64,000 nucleotides of DNA from Mycobacterium paraense (lineage in GTDB: Bacteria > Actinomycetota > Actinomycetes > Mycobacteriales > Mycobacteriaceae). Location: the NCBI RefSeq assembly GCF_002101815.1, contig NZ_LQPM01000008.1, forward strand, positions 248,001 through 312,000. The letters run 5' to 3'. A model generated the notes under the pieces. It had not been told where the DNA came from and made no database searches. It worked only from the letters and a program-made list of their open reading frames with translations. Shown here in pieces: positions 1-7,156 of this stretch (position 1 is the first letter of the stretch; each line of letters opens with the position of its first letter). The position numbers and the translations under genes were made by a program.

Positions 1-385
1 GAACCTGCGCGCATCGGTGGCACACGCGGTCCGCACCGATGACGCCCCCGCAGTCGGCATGGCGGTAGGTCCTCCTGTTGGGCTTGTCGACGTAGTTCTC
101 GTTGCCCCAGGTGATCATCGACCAGATCAGCGGCCATAGCTGCCTGCCCTTGGCGGTCACCCGGTAGTCACCCGAATCCTTGGTCAGCACGCGTTGTTCG
201 ACCAGGAAGCCCAGCCTTTCGGACAGCACCGCTTTCGGGATCCCGAGATGGCGCTGCAGGTCGCTGAAGCGCCGCGCCCCGTAGAAGGCGTCGCGCAGGA
301 TCAGCAGTGTCCACCGTTCGCCGACGATCTCCAGGGACCGCGCGATGGGGCAGCTCTCGGCGGGATATTCGCGGGGAAGGGCCAC
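1..385 (-). CDS. HxlR-family winged-helix transcriptional regulator (3' end cut by window)
   Basis: The reverse strand encodes a protein starting VALPREYPAESCPIARSLEIV (GTG at 385), followed by GERWTLLILRDAFYGARRFSDLQ, the hallmark of HxlR winged-helix regulators. The reading frame stays open to base 1, so the C-terminus is outside the window. HxlR proteins usually bind as dimers and respond to redox or small electrophiles; the effector here is unknown. A Cys near the N-terminus (ESCPIARS) is the position that senses thiol stress in some relatives. The gene is divergent from a DUF302 gene, and two near-identical palindromes lie between them, so it probably represses that gene and itself. No ATG lies near, so GTG is the most likely start. 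Confidence 0.85.
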   Translation of the reverse strand, partial: MALPREYPAESCPIARSLEIVGERWTLLILRDAFYGARRFSDLQRHLGIPKAVLSERLGFLVEQRVLTKDSGDYRVTAKGRQLWPLIWSMITWGNENYVDKPNRRTYRHADCGGVIGADRVCHRCAQV

Positions 386-407
386 GGCGTCGATGCTACG
401 CCTTGTG

Positions 408-459
408 GGTTCGTTCACCGAACCATATACTCGACGGGAAGGAGTTCATTCACCGAACC
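408..459. promoter_or_regulatory. Twin palindromic operators between hxlR-like gene and DUF302 gene
   Basis: GGTTCGTTCACCGAACC (408-424) is an inverted repeat, GGTTCG-N5-CGAACC. A second copy with small changes, AGTTCATTCACCGAACC, lies at 443-459, 35 bp away centre to centre. They sit exactly in the gap between the two divergent genes, where an autoregulating HxlR repressor would bind. That the HxlR protein binds them is inferred from position. Confidence 0.6.
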
Positions 460-491
460 AATGTGCGGCCTGCGAAGCGAAGAGGAAGACG

Positions 492-1031
492 ATGACGACC
501 AGCGTTCAACCGGCCGAATGCACCGTGGTGCCGCACTCGATGAATCGCATCGACGTGGCCACCGGCGTGGAATTCGACGAATTCCGAACCGCTTTCGAGA
601 AGGCCGCGCCGCCGTTCGACCGGAACTCGGTGCAAGAGATCGTCGCGCGCGGGGGCAGCTGGGACGACGTCCTCGCGGCCGCGGCGCGCAACGCCCCGCA
701 CGGCCTGATGGTCTACGCCACCATCGACGCCCTGCCCCTGCTAGGCCTCGCGGGCCACACGACGAAGGCGGTGGAGTACCTGCTCGGCAACCACACGATC
801 GCCGAGACCATGTTTCGGCACGACGCGAGGGCGCTGTTGTATGCGCCCCTGCGCGTGCTCGTCTACGCCGACGCCGACGGCAATGCCGTGTTCTCGATGG
901 ACCAGCCCAGCGCGGCGTTCGGCAGCCTGGGCATCGCCGCGGTGACCGCGGTGGGCGAGCAGCTCGACCGCAAGGTGGCAAACCTGTTGCGGGTCATCGG
1001 AATCGACGCCGCCGCCGCCTTCGGGTGCTAG
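492..1031 (+). CDS. DUF302 domain protein
   Basis: The 179-residue product begins MTTSVQPAECTVVPHSMNRI. From about residue 18 it has the DUF302 fold pattern: an N-terminal strand (NRIDVATGVEFDEF) and, near the C-terminus, a TIAETMFRHDARALLYAPLRV segment followed by the strand-helix end. DUF302 proteins are small single-domain proteins, some linked to heme or metal stress; the biochemical role is not established. There is no signal peptide, so it is probably cytosolic. The ATG at 492 follows a GAGGAAGA ribosome site; longer in-frame starts upstream run into the operators and are unlikely. It is probably controlled by the adjacent HxlR regulator. Confidence 0.75.
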   Translation: MTTSVQPAECTVVPHSMNRIDVATGVEFDEFRTAFEKAAPPFDRNSVQEIVARGGSWDDVLAAAARNAPHGLMVYATIDALPLLGLAGHTTKAVEYLLGNHTIAETMFRHDARALLYAPLRVLVYADADGNAVFSMDQPSAAFGSLGIAAVTAVGEQLDRKVANLLRVIGIDAAAAFGC

Positions 1032-1089
1032 ACGCGCCGAATCCGGCGGAGTCAGATGCCCCGCCGGATTCGTCGCGGTTGACCGCGAA

Positions 1090-1530
1090 TTACTTGGTGA
1101 TCGCGATGCGCTGCGGCTGGGCCCCGGCGTACGCCCCGGCGACCCGGACCGTCAGCACGCCGGCGTCGTAGGACGCCGCGATGGCCTCGCTGGTGACGTG
1201 CGCGGGCAGCTGGAACGTCCGGCGGAACGAGCCGTAACGAATCTCCCGCAGCGTCCGGCCGTTCTGCTCTTCCGCGTGCTCGTCGCGGTGTTCGCCGTGG
1301 ATCACCAGGCGGCCGTTCTCCACCTCGACGTTGACGTCCTTGTCTACGTCCACGCCGGGCAGTTCGAGGCGCACGACGGCGTCATCGCCATCCCTGACGA
1401 CCTCGGCGGCCGGGGTGAATCCGCTGGTGACCGGCTTGAACCAGTCGGTCGCTGCCGCGGGGCCGAAAAAGTCGCGCAGCCACCGGTCGGTGTCCCAGGC
1501 CGGTCGCGACCACAATGCGAGGTTGCTCAT
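1090..1530 (-). CDS. acr2: Small heat shock protein Acr2 (Hsp20 / alpha-crystallin family)
   Basis: The 146-residue protein matches the M. tuberculosis Rv0251c type. A short variable N-terminus (MSNLALWSRPAWDTDRWLRD) is followed by an alpha-crystallin domain at about residues 38-140, with VVRLELPGVDVDKDVNVEVE, the GSFRRTFQLP strand and ASYDAGVLTVRV, and it ends in a QRIAITK tail with the IxI-type anchor motif. It is an ATP-independent holdase that binds unfolding proteins during heat or oxidative stress. The ATG at 1530 follows a GGAGAACCCC ribosome site. The upstream region carries an HspR-type HAIR element overlapping a SigE/SigH-like promoter, as expected for acr2. It is divergent from nirB. 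Confidence 0.93.
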   Translation of the reverse strand: MSNLALWSRPAWDTDRWLRDFFGPAAATDWFKPVTSGFTPAAEVVRDGDDAVVRLELPGVDVDKDVNVEVENGRLVIHGEHRDEHAEEQNGRTLREIRYGSFRRTFQLPAHVTSEAIAASYDAGVLTVRVAGAYAGAQPQRIAITK

Positions 1531-1607
1531 GGGGTTCTCCTTTTGCTTCCTTGTGCTTCCTTGTGAGTTTGCTGTGACCGGCGCGCTGCCGGACGGCTAT
1601 TTCTAGA

Positions 1608-1634
1608 AACTTGAGTCTGCCCCGCTTAAGTTCC
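1608..1634 (-). promoter_or_regulatory. SigE/SigH-like promoter overlapping a HAIR element for acr2
   Basis: On the minus strand GGAAC (1634-1630) and GTT (1610-1608) are 19 bases apart, fitting the -35/-10 spacing of mycobacterial SigE/SigH promoters. Inside it lies CTTGAGT-N7-GCTTAAG (plus strand 1610-1630), close to the HspR HAIR consensus CTTGAGT-N7-ACTCAAG: 7/7 in one arm and 5/7 in the other. Acr2 in M. tuberculosis is known to be repressed by HspR and induced through SigE/SigH. An operator on top of the promoter would give HspR repression with stress-sigma induction. Confidence 0.65.
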
Positions 1635-1695
1635 ACTCGGGCGTTCGCCGGCAGCGAACACCTTCACAGCGGCCGTTGTGAGGTGTGAGGGCGCC

Positions 1696-1711
1696 GTCAT
1701 GTGGGTGTCAC
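1696..1711 (+). promoter_or_regulatory. Weak candidate GlnR half-site pair upstream of nirB
   Basis: GTCAT-N6-GTCAC stands 44 bases before the nirB start. The 11-bp repeat of GTnAC-type half-sites is the pattern of actinobacterial GlnR boxes, and nirBD is a known GlnR target in mycobacteria. The match is only two half-sites, so this is tentative. Confidence 0.25.
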
Positions 1712-1754
1712 ATTCCGCGATTTTTCCTTAATTTGGGGCCCCTACCCTCATGGC

Positions 1755-4328
1755 ATGGCCCAATCCGAAACCGCGCGTGAGCACTGTGCCGCGCGTCACG
1801 TCATTGTGGTCGGGCACGGCATGGTTGGCCACCGCATGGTCGAGGCGCTCCGTGCCCGCGACACCGAGGGGTATTGGCGTATCACGGTTTTGGCGGAGGA
1901 GGCCGACGCGGCGTACGACCGCGTCGGCCTGACCTCCTACACCGAAAGCTGGGACCGGTCGCTGCTGGCGCTGCCCGGCAACGACTACGCCGGCGACGAT
2001 CGGGTCCGGCTGCTGCTGAACGCGCGCGTCACCGAAATCGACCGGGCGACAAAGTCGGTGGTGACCGCCGACGGTCAACGGCACAGCTACGACGCCCTGG
2101 TGCTGGCCACCGGGTCGTATGCGTTCGTCCCGCCCGTTCCCGGCCATGACCTGCCGCTGTGCCACGTCTACCGCACGCTCGACGACCTCGACGCCATCCG
2201 GTCCGACGCCCAGCGCACCCTGCGGGCCGGCCGCGCTTCGGGGGTGGTCATCGGCGGCGGCCTGCTGGGGCTGGAAGCCGCTAATGCGCTGCGCCAGTTC
2301 GGTTTGCAGACGCACGTCGTCGAGATGATGCCGCGGCTGATGGCCCAGCAGATCGACGAGGCCGGCGGTGCGCTGCTGGCCAGGATGATCACCGAGCTCG
2401 GCATCGAGGTGCACGTCGGCACGGGCACCGAGTCCATCGAATCCGTCGACCACGCCGACGGCTCGACGTCGGTGCGGGTGCGCCTGACCGACGGCGACGT
2501 CATCGACGCCGGCGTGGTGATCTTCGCGGCCGGGGTCCGGCCGCGCGACGAGCTGGCGGCCGCCGCCGGGCTGACGCGGGCCGAGCGGGGCGGCGTGCTC
2601 ACCGACTTGTCCTGCCAGACCAGCGATCCCGACATCTACGCGATCGGGGAGGTCGCCGCGATCGAGGGGCGCTGCTATGGCCTGGTCGGGCCGGGCTATA
2701 CCTCCGCCGAGGTGGTGGCCGACCGGCTGCTGGACGGCGCCGCGGAATTCCCAGAAGCGGACCTGTCGACGAAGCTCAAACTGCTGGGCGTCGACGTCGC
2801 CAGCTTCGGTGACGCCATGGGCTCGACCGAGAACTGCCTCGAGGTCGCCATCAACGACGCGGTGAACCGGACGTACGCCAAACTGGTGCTGTCCGACGAC
2901 GCCAAAACCCTGCTCGGCGGGGTGCTGGTGGGCGACGCCTCGTCATACGGGGTGCTGCGGCCCATGGTCGGCAGCGAGTTGCCGGGCGATCCGCTCGCGC
3001 TGATCGCGCCGGTCTCGTCGGACGGCGGGGCGGCCTTGGGCGTTGGGGCGCTGCCGGATTCGGCGCAGATCTGCTCCTGCAACAACGTCACCAAGGGCGA
3101 CCTGAAGGGCGCGATCGCCAGCGGCTGCGCCGACGTTCCCGCGCTGAAGTCGTGCACCGCGGCGGGCACGTCGTGCGGGTCGTGCGTGCCGTTGCTCAAG
3201 CAGCTCCTGGAAGCCGAGGGCGTGGAGCAGTCCAAGGCGCTGTGCGAGCACTTCAGCCAGTCGCGGGCCGAGCTCTTCGAGATCATCTCCGCCACCGAGA
3301 TCCGCACGTTCTCCGGGCTGCTGGAGCGCTTCGGCAGCGGACGGGGTTGCGATATCTGCAAACCCGTGGTCGCCTCCATTTTGGCGTCCACCGGTTCCGA
3401 CCACATCCTCGACGGCGAGCAGGCCTCGCTGCAGGACTCCAACGACCACTTCCTGGCCAACATCCAAAAGAACGGCAGCTACTCGGTGGTCCCGCGGGTG
3501 CCCGGCGGTGACATCAAGCCGGAGCACCTCATCCTGATCGGCCAGATCGCGCAGGACTTCGGGCTTTACACCAAGATCACCGGCGGTCAGCGGATCGACC
3601 TGTTCGGCGCGCGCGTCGACCAGTTGCCGCAGATTTGGCAGCGGCTCGTCGACGGCGGCATGGAATCCGGCCACGCCTACGGCAAGGCGCTGCGCACGGT
3701 GAAGAGTTGCGTGGGCAGCGACTGGTGCCGCTACGGCCAACAGGATTCGGTGCAGCTGGCCATCGACCTGGAGCTGCGCTACCGCGGCCTGCGCGCCCCG
3801 CACAAGATCAAGCTCGGCGTCTCGGGTTGCGCGCGGGAGTGCGCCGAGGCGCGCAGCAAGGACGTCGGCGTGATCGCCACGGAGAAGGGGTGGAACCTCT
3901 ACGTCGGCGGCAACGGCGGCATGACGCCCAGGCACGCTCAGCTGCTGGCCAGCGACCTGGACACCGAGACGCTGGTCCGCTACGTCGACCGGTTCCTGAT
4001 GTACTACATCCGGACCGCCGACCGGTTGCAGCGCACCGCGCCGTGGGTCGAGTCGCTGGACGGCGGCCTGGATCACGTCCGCGAGGTCGTGTGTGCCGAC
4101 TCCCTGGGCCTGGCCGGCGAATTCGAGGCCGCAATGGAGCGGCATGTGCAGAACTACAAGTGCGAATGGAAGGGCGTGCTGGAGGACCCGGACAAGTTGT
4201 CGCGGTTCGTCTCCTTCGTCAACGCCCCGGACGCCGTCGACTCGACGGTGACCTTCACCGAGCGTTCCGGACGCAAAGTACCCGTGCCCATCGGCATGCC
4301 GAGGGTCCGTGTGGGAGAGGAATCATGA
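1755..4328 (+). CDS. nirB: Assimilatory nitrite reductase [NAD(P)H], large subunit
   Basis: The 857-residue enzyme reduces nitrite to ammonium with six electrons from NAD(P)H. Domains in order: an FAD/NAD-binding pyridine-nucleotide oxidoreductase (GHGMVG near residue 20, GGGLLGLEAA near 165); a BFD-like [2Fe-2S] module (CSCNN at 440, CTAAGTSCGSC near 467); a ferredoxin-like nitrite/sulfite reductase half-domain; and the siroheme/[4Fe-4S] domain with C652-x5-C658 and C692-x3-C696. All four cluster cysteines are present. I chose the ATG at 1755 (MAQSETAREH), which gives a length like M. tuberculosis NirB; an in-frame start at 1701 would only add leader sequence. It overlaps nirD by ATGA, so the two are translationally coupled. 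Siroheme supply probably comes from the nearby chelatase. Confidence 0.96.
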   Translation: MAQSETAREHCAARHVIVVGHGMVGHRMVEALRARDTEGYWRITVLAEEADAAYDRVGLTSYTESWDRSLLALPGNDYAGDDRVRLLLNARVTEIDRATKSVVTADGQRHSYDALVLATGSYAFVPPVPGHDLPLCHVYRTLDDLDAIRSDAQRTLRAGRASGVVIGGGLLGLEAANALRQFGLQTHVVEMMPRLMAQQIDEAGGALLARMITELGIEVHVGTGTESIESVDHADGSTSVRVRLTDGDVIDAGVVIFAAGVRPRDELAAAAGLTRAERGGVLTDLSCQTSDPDIYAIGEVAAIEGRCYGLVGPGYTSAEVVADRLLDGAAEFPEADLSTKLKLLGVDVASFGDAMGSTENCLEVAINDAVNRTYAKLVLSDDAKTLLGGVLVGDASSYGVLRPMVGSELPGDPLALIAPVSSDGGAALGVGALPDSAQICSCNNVTKGDLKGAIASGCADVPALKSCTAAGTSCGSCVPLLKQLLEAEGVEQSKALCEHFSQSRAELFEIISATEIRTFSGLLERFGSGRGCDICKPVVASILASTGSDHILDGEQASLQDSNDHFLANIQKNGSYSVVPRVPGGDIKPEHLILIGQIAQDFGLYTKITGGQRIDLFGARVDQLPQIWQRLVDGGMESGHAYGKALRTVKSCVGSDWCRYGQQDSVQLAIDLELRYRGLRAPHKIKLGVSGCARECAEARSKDVGVIATEKGWNLYVGGNGGMTPRHAQLLASDLDTETLVRYVDRFLMYYIRTADRLQRTAPWVESLDGGLDHVREVVCADSLGLAGEFEAAMERHVQNYKCEWKGVLEDPDKLSRFVSFVNAPDAVDSTVTFTERSGRKVPVPIGMPRVRVGEES

Positions 4329-4672
4329 CAGTTCTCAACGACATTCAGGTATGGACCACCGCCTGCGCCTACGACCGGCTGATCCCGGGTCGCGGCGTCG
4401 GGGTGCTCCTCGACGACGGCACGCAGGCGGCGCTGTTCCGGCTCGACGACGGGTCGGTGCACGCGGTCAGCAACATCGACCCCTTTTCCGGGGCGGCGGT
4501 GCTCTCGCGCGGTATCGTGGGGGACCGCGGCGGCCGTGTCACCGTCCAATCCCCGTTGCTCAAGCAGGCTTTCGCGCTCGAGGACGGTTCCTGCCTGGAC
4601 GACCCGCGGGTCTCGGTGCCGGTGTATCAGGTGCGGGTGACGCCCGAGGGCGAGGTCCAGATCGCCGCCTGA
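4325..4672 (+). CDS. nirD: Nitrite reductase [NAD(P)H], small subunit
   Basis: The 115-residue protein has the Rieske-like fold of NirD (VWTTACAYDRLIPGRGVGVLLDDGTQAALFRL, then NIDPFSGAAVLSRGIVGDRGG and SPLLKQAFALEDGSC). The CxH...CxxH cluster ligands of true Rieske proteins are absent, which is normal for NirD. It partners NirB in the cytosol. Its ATG overlaps the nirB stop (ATGA). The next gene is convergent and begins a few bases on. Confidence 0.93.
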   Translation: MTVLNDIQVWTTACAYDRLIPGRGVGVLLDDGTQAALFRLDDGSVHAVSNIDPFSGAAVLSRGIVGDRGGRVTVQSPLLKQAFALEDGSCLDDPRVSVPVYQVRVTPEGEVQIAA

Positions 4673-4676
4673 GCGC

Positions 4677-5129
4677 TCAGCGGGTGATGTCGCCGACCAG
4701 GTAGCGCTGCATCGTCGGGCCGATGGCGTCGACCAGCGTGTCGACCGGCATCGAGTGCAGCGGCTCGGAGCGGATGCCGTAGCGCATGATGCCGAGGCCG
4801 ACCAGCTGGGAGGCGCACAACGACGCCCGCACGGCCACCTTGTCGGCGCCCAGCATCTTCAGGATCGGGCCGAAAACCGGGCCGATGAACATGGCCTCGA
4901 CGATTTCGGCGGTCTTGGCCATGCCGGTGGAGGCGACCGCACTGGCCGCGAAGGGGCCGCCGCCGGCCGCGTCCCAGGTGGTGATCAGCATGTGCAAGGT
5001 TCGCCGGCCCACCTGGTTCACCCCGCCGGTGACGATCCGATCGATGAACTCCGGTGTGCCGAAGGGCAACCGCAGCATCTTCGCCACCGGGTCAAGGAGC
5101 CCGCGCGAGGGCTCTTCGCGGCGAGGCAT
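4677..5129 (-). pseudogene. TetR-family regulator fragment: ligand-binding C-terminal domain only
   Basis: The 150 residues read as the C-terminal dimerisation/ligand domain of a TetR regulator: FIDRIVTGGVNQVGRRTLHMLITTWDA, then LCASQLVGLGIMRYGIRSEPL and the typical end IGPTMQRYLVGDI. There is no N-terminal helix-turn-helix. The frame upstream of the ATG at 5129 stays open for some codons but encodes nothing like a TetR HTH, and the next gene ends at 5161. It is most likely a remnant left when the region was rearranged: in M. tuberculosis the cobU-cobQ1 block stands here. A functional HTH-less anti-repressor is possible but has no support. Confidence 0.6.
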
Positions 5130-5160
5130 GAAGCCAGAATCGCCGGTATGTGAGCAAAGA

Positions 5161-5937
5161 TCAAGCGTCGCGCGCCGCGGCGCGCCTCTTCGGGTGGGGC
5201 CCTTGGGCCATCAGGAGGCTGGGCCGGCGCGACGCGTGCCGCGCCGCGACGGGGACGAGTCCGGGCGCGGCCCGGCGGAACCGGTTCGCGACGAGCCGGG
5301 CCAACCCGGGGTGGGTGCCCAGCGGTTGGCTCACCACGTCGGCGCCGCTGGCCAGCAGGCGTTGTTGAAACAGGCCGTCGGCCAGGAGGTAGGAGGCGAC
5401 CACCACGCGCCGTGCGCCGCCGCGCCGGGCGGCGGCCACCGCGTCGTCCACCGACGGACCCCCGCTGGCCGCGAATCCCAGCCGCACCCGCGCCCCGACG
5501 ATCGCCGACAACGTCGTCGCGGTGACGTGCAGGTCCGCGCGCGCCCGCGGATCCGTGGTGCCCGCCGCCGCGAGGACCACCGAATCACCCAGCCGCCAGC
5601 CGGATTTCACCAGCTGGTCGGCGAGTATCCGCGCGATCTCGCCGCTCGGCCCCAGGGCGGGGGCGAGCGTGACGTGCGGGTGGCCGCTGGCCGCGAGATG
5701 GGCGGGCAGGTCGGTGCGCACGTGATAGCCCCGCGACAAGAACGCCGGCACCACGACCGCCGGGCGGCCGCCGGCCGCCGCCCGCGACAGCACCTCGCTG
5801 GGGCTGGGACCCAACACGTCGACGAACGCGACCTGCACCCGGCGGTCGAGCATTGCGCTCACCCGCGCCGCGAGGTCGCCGATCATCGCGACACCGCCCG
5901 GGCGGCGGGTGCCGTGTGCGGCGAGGATCAGGTCCAC
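5161..5937 (-). CDS. Sirohydrochlorin chelatase (CbiX/SirB type)
   Basis: The GTG at 5937 gives 258 residues starting VDLILAAHGTRRPGG, the AAHG metal-site motif of class II chelatases. The second half repeats the fold (VVLAAAGTTDPRARADLH, then VVVASYLLADGLFQQRL). It probably inserts Fe2+ into sirohydrochlorin to make siroheme for NirB. It corresponds to Rv0259c (247 residues). Its start overlaps the end of the HemD-like regulator gene by 10 bases, so the two form one operon with narK3 upstream. A cobaltochelatase role is possible by sequence type, but the nitrite reductase context favours siroheme. Confidence 0.85.
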   Translation of the reverse strand: MDLILAAHGTRRPGGVAMIGDLAARVSAMLDRRVQVAFVDVLGPSPSEVLSRAAAGGRPAVVVPAFLSRGYHVRTDLPAHLAASGHPHVTLAPALGPSGEIARILADQLVKSGWRLGDSVVLAAAGTTDPRARADLHVTATTLSAIVGARVRLGFAASGGPSVDDAVAAARRGGARRVVVASYLLADGLFQQRLLASGADVVSQPLGTHPGLARLVANRFRRAAPGLVPVAARHASRRPSLLMAQGPHPKRRAAARDA

Positions 5938-7079
5938 GGGTCGCCCATGGGATCGTCGACGGCGAGCCGGTAGCCGCGCTTGACCACGGTGGCGACCATG
6001 TTCTTGTCGCCCAACGCAGTTCGCAGCCGGAGCACGGCCGTGTCGACCGCATGCGGATCGTTGCTGTTGCCCGGCAGCACCCGCAACAGTTCGGTGCGCG
6101 CGACGACGTCGCCCGGCCGTTGCGCCAGCGCGCGCAGCACCGACATCCCCGACGGCGACAGCAGTTTGATCGCGCCGTCCACCAGCACGCAGGTGCCGCG
6201 GATGTCGAGCGTGTGCCCGGCCACCTTGACGGTGCACGAGCCGAGCAGCGGTAACTCCTCGGCGATGTGCCGGGCCAACGCCCCTAACCTCATTCGCTCG
6301 GGCGCCGATGTCGGTACGCCTTTGCGGATCAGCGGTTTGGACGTCACCGGGCCGACGCACATGGCGTGCACGTCGCTGCGCAATGCCCCCAGCACCTGGT
6401 CCTCGATGCTGAGCTCGCGGCTGCGTTCCAGCACCGCGGCGGCGGCGGGCGCCGAGGTGAACGTGACCGCATCGAATTGCCGGCGCGCGATCCCGGTGAC
6501 CAGCTGGTCGAAATCGCCGCCCAATGGTGTTGGCTTCCAGCGGTAGACCCGGATGGGGATCACTTCGGCCCCCGCGAAGCGCAGCCCGCCGAGGAACTCC
6601 GGGAACGGGTCCCAGGCGTCGGCGGCGCCGTGCAGCTGGATGGCGACCCGCAGCCCGGACACTCCCGACTCGAGCAGATACTCGAGCACCTCGTGTGAGG
6701 ATTCGGACTCAGGGGACCACTCCTCGTGCAGGCCGGCGGCGCGCACCGCCCCGGTCCCCTTCGGCCCGCGGGACACGATCCGCGCCGACGACAGCGACGC
6801 GACGAGCTGGTTGGCCAGGCCCCACCCCTCGGCGGCGGCGAGCCAGCCGCGAAATCCGATGCCGGTGTGCACCACCAGGATGTCGGGCGGGTCGGCGATC
6901 AAAGCCTCTGTGTGACGGTGCAATTCGTCATCGTCGGGCAGCGCGATCATGTTGATCGCCGGGGCGCTGCAAACCTCCGCGCCCTGCCGGCTCAAGAGCG
7001 CGCACAGCTCCTCGGCGCGGCGGGCGGACGTGACCGCAACCCGGTAGCCGGTGAGCGGCGCGGATTTTGGTTGGGCCAT
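5928..7079 (-). CDS. nnaR: HemD-like / winged-helix regulator of nitrate-nitrite assimilation (NnaR type)
   Basis: The 383-residue protein joins a uroporphyrinogen-III synthase fold (about residues 8-260: GYRVAVTSARRAEELCALLSRQGAEV, then DAVTFTSAPAAAAVLE and CVGPVTSKPL) to a C-terminal OmpR/PhoB-type winged helix (LLSPSGMSVLRALAQRPGDVVARTELLRVLPG, then VDTAVLRLRTALGD and VVKRGYRL). It corresponds to Rv0260c; homologues in Streptomyces and M. smegmatis, named NnaR, act with GlnR on nitrite genes. The synthase-like half may sense a tetrapyrrole, or it may still make siroheme precursor. I used the ATG at 7079 (MAQPKSAPLTG); another in-frame ATG at 7103 cannot be excluded. Confidence 0.85.
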   Translation of the reverse strand: MAQPKSAPLTGYRVAVTSARRAEELCALLSRQGAEVCSAPAINMIALPDDDELHRHTEALIADPPDILVVHTGIGFRGWLAAAEGWGLANQLVASLSSARIVSRGPKGTGAVRAAGLHEEWSPESESSHEVLEYLLESGVSGLRVAIQLHGAADAWDPFPEFLGGLRFAGAEVIPIRVYRWKPTPLGGDFDQLVTGIARRQFDAVTFTSAPAAAAVLERSRELSIEDQVLGALRSDVHAMCVGPVTSKPLIRKGVPTSAPERMRLGALARHIAEELPLLGSCTVKVAGHTLDIRGTCVLVDGAIKLLSPSGMSVLRALAQRPGDVVARTELLRVLPGNSNDPHAVDTAVLRLRTALGDKNMVATVVKRGYRLAVDDPMGDPWT

Positions 7080-7156
7080 ATGACCTGTGTATGCCTGTGA
7101 CATTTCCGATGCGTTACCGCGCAATTGCTGACGGATTGCCCCTGTTGCGACCACCA

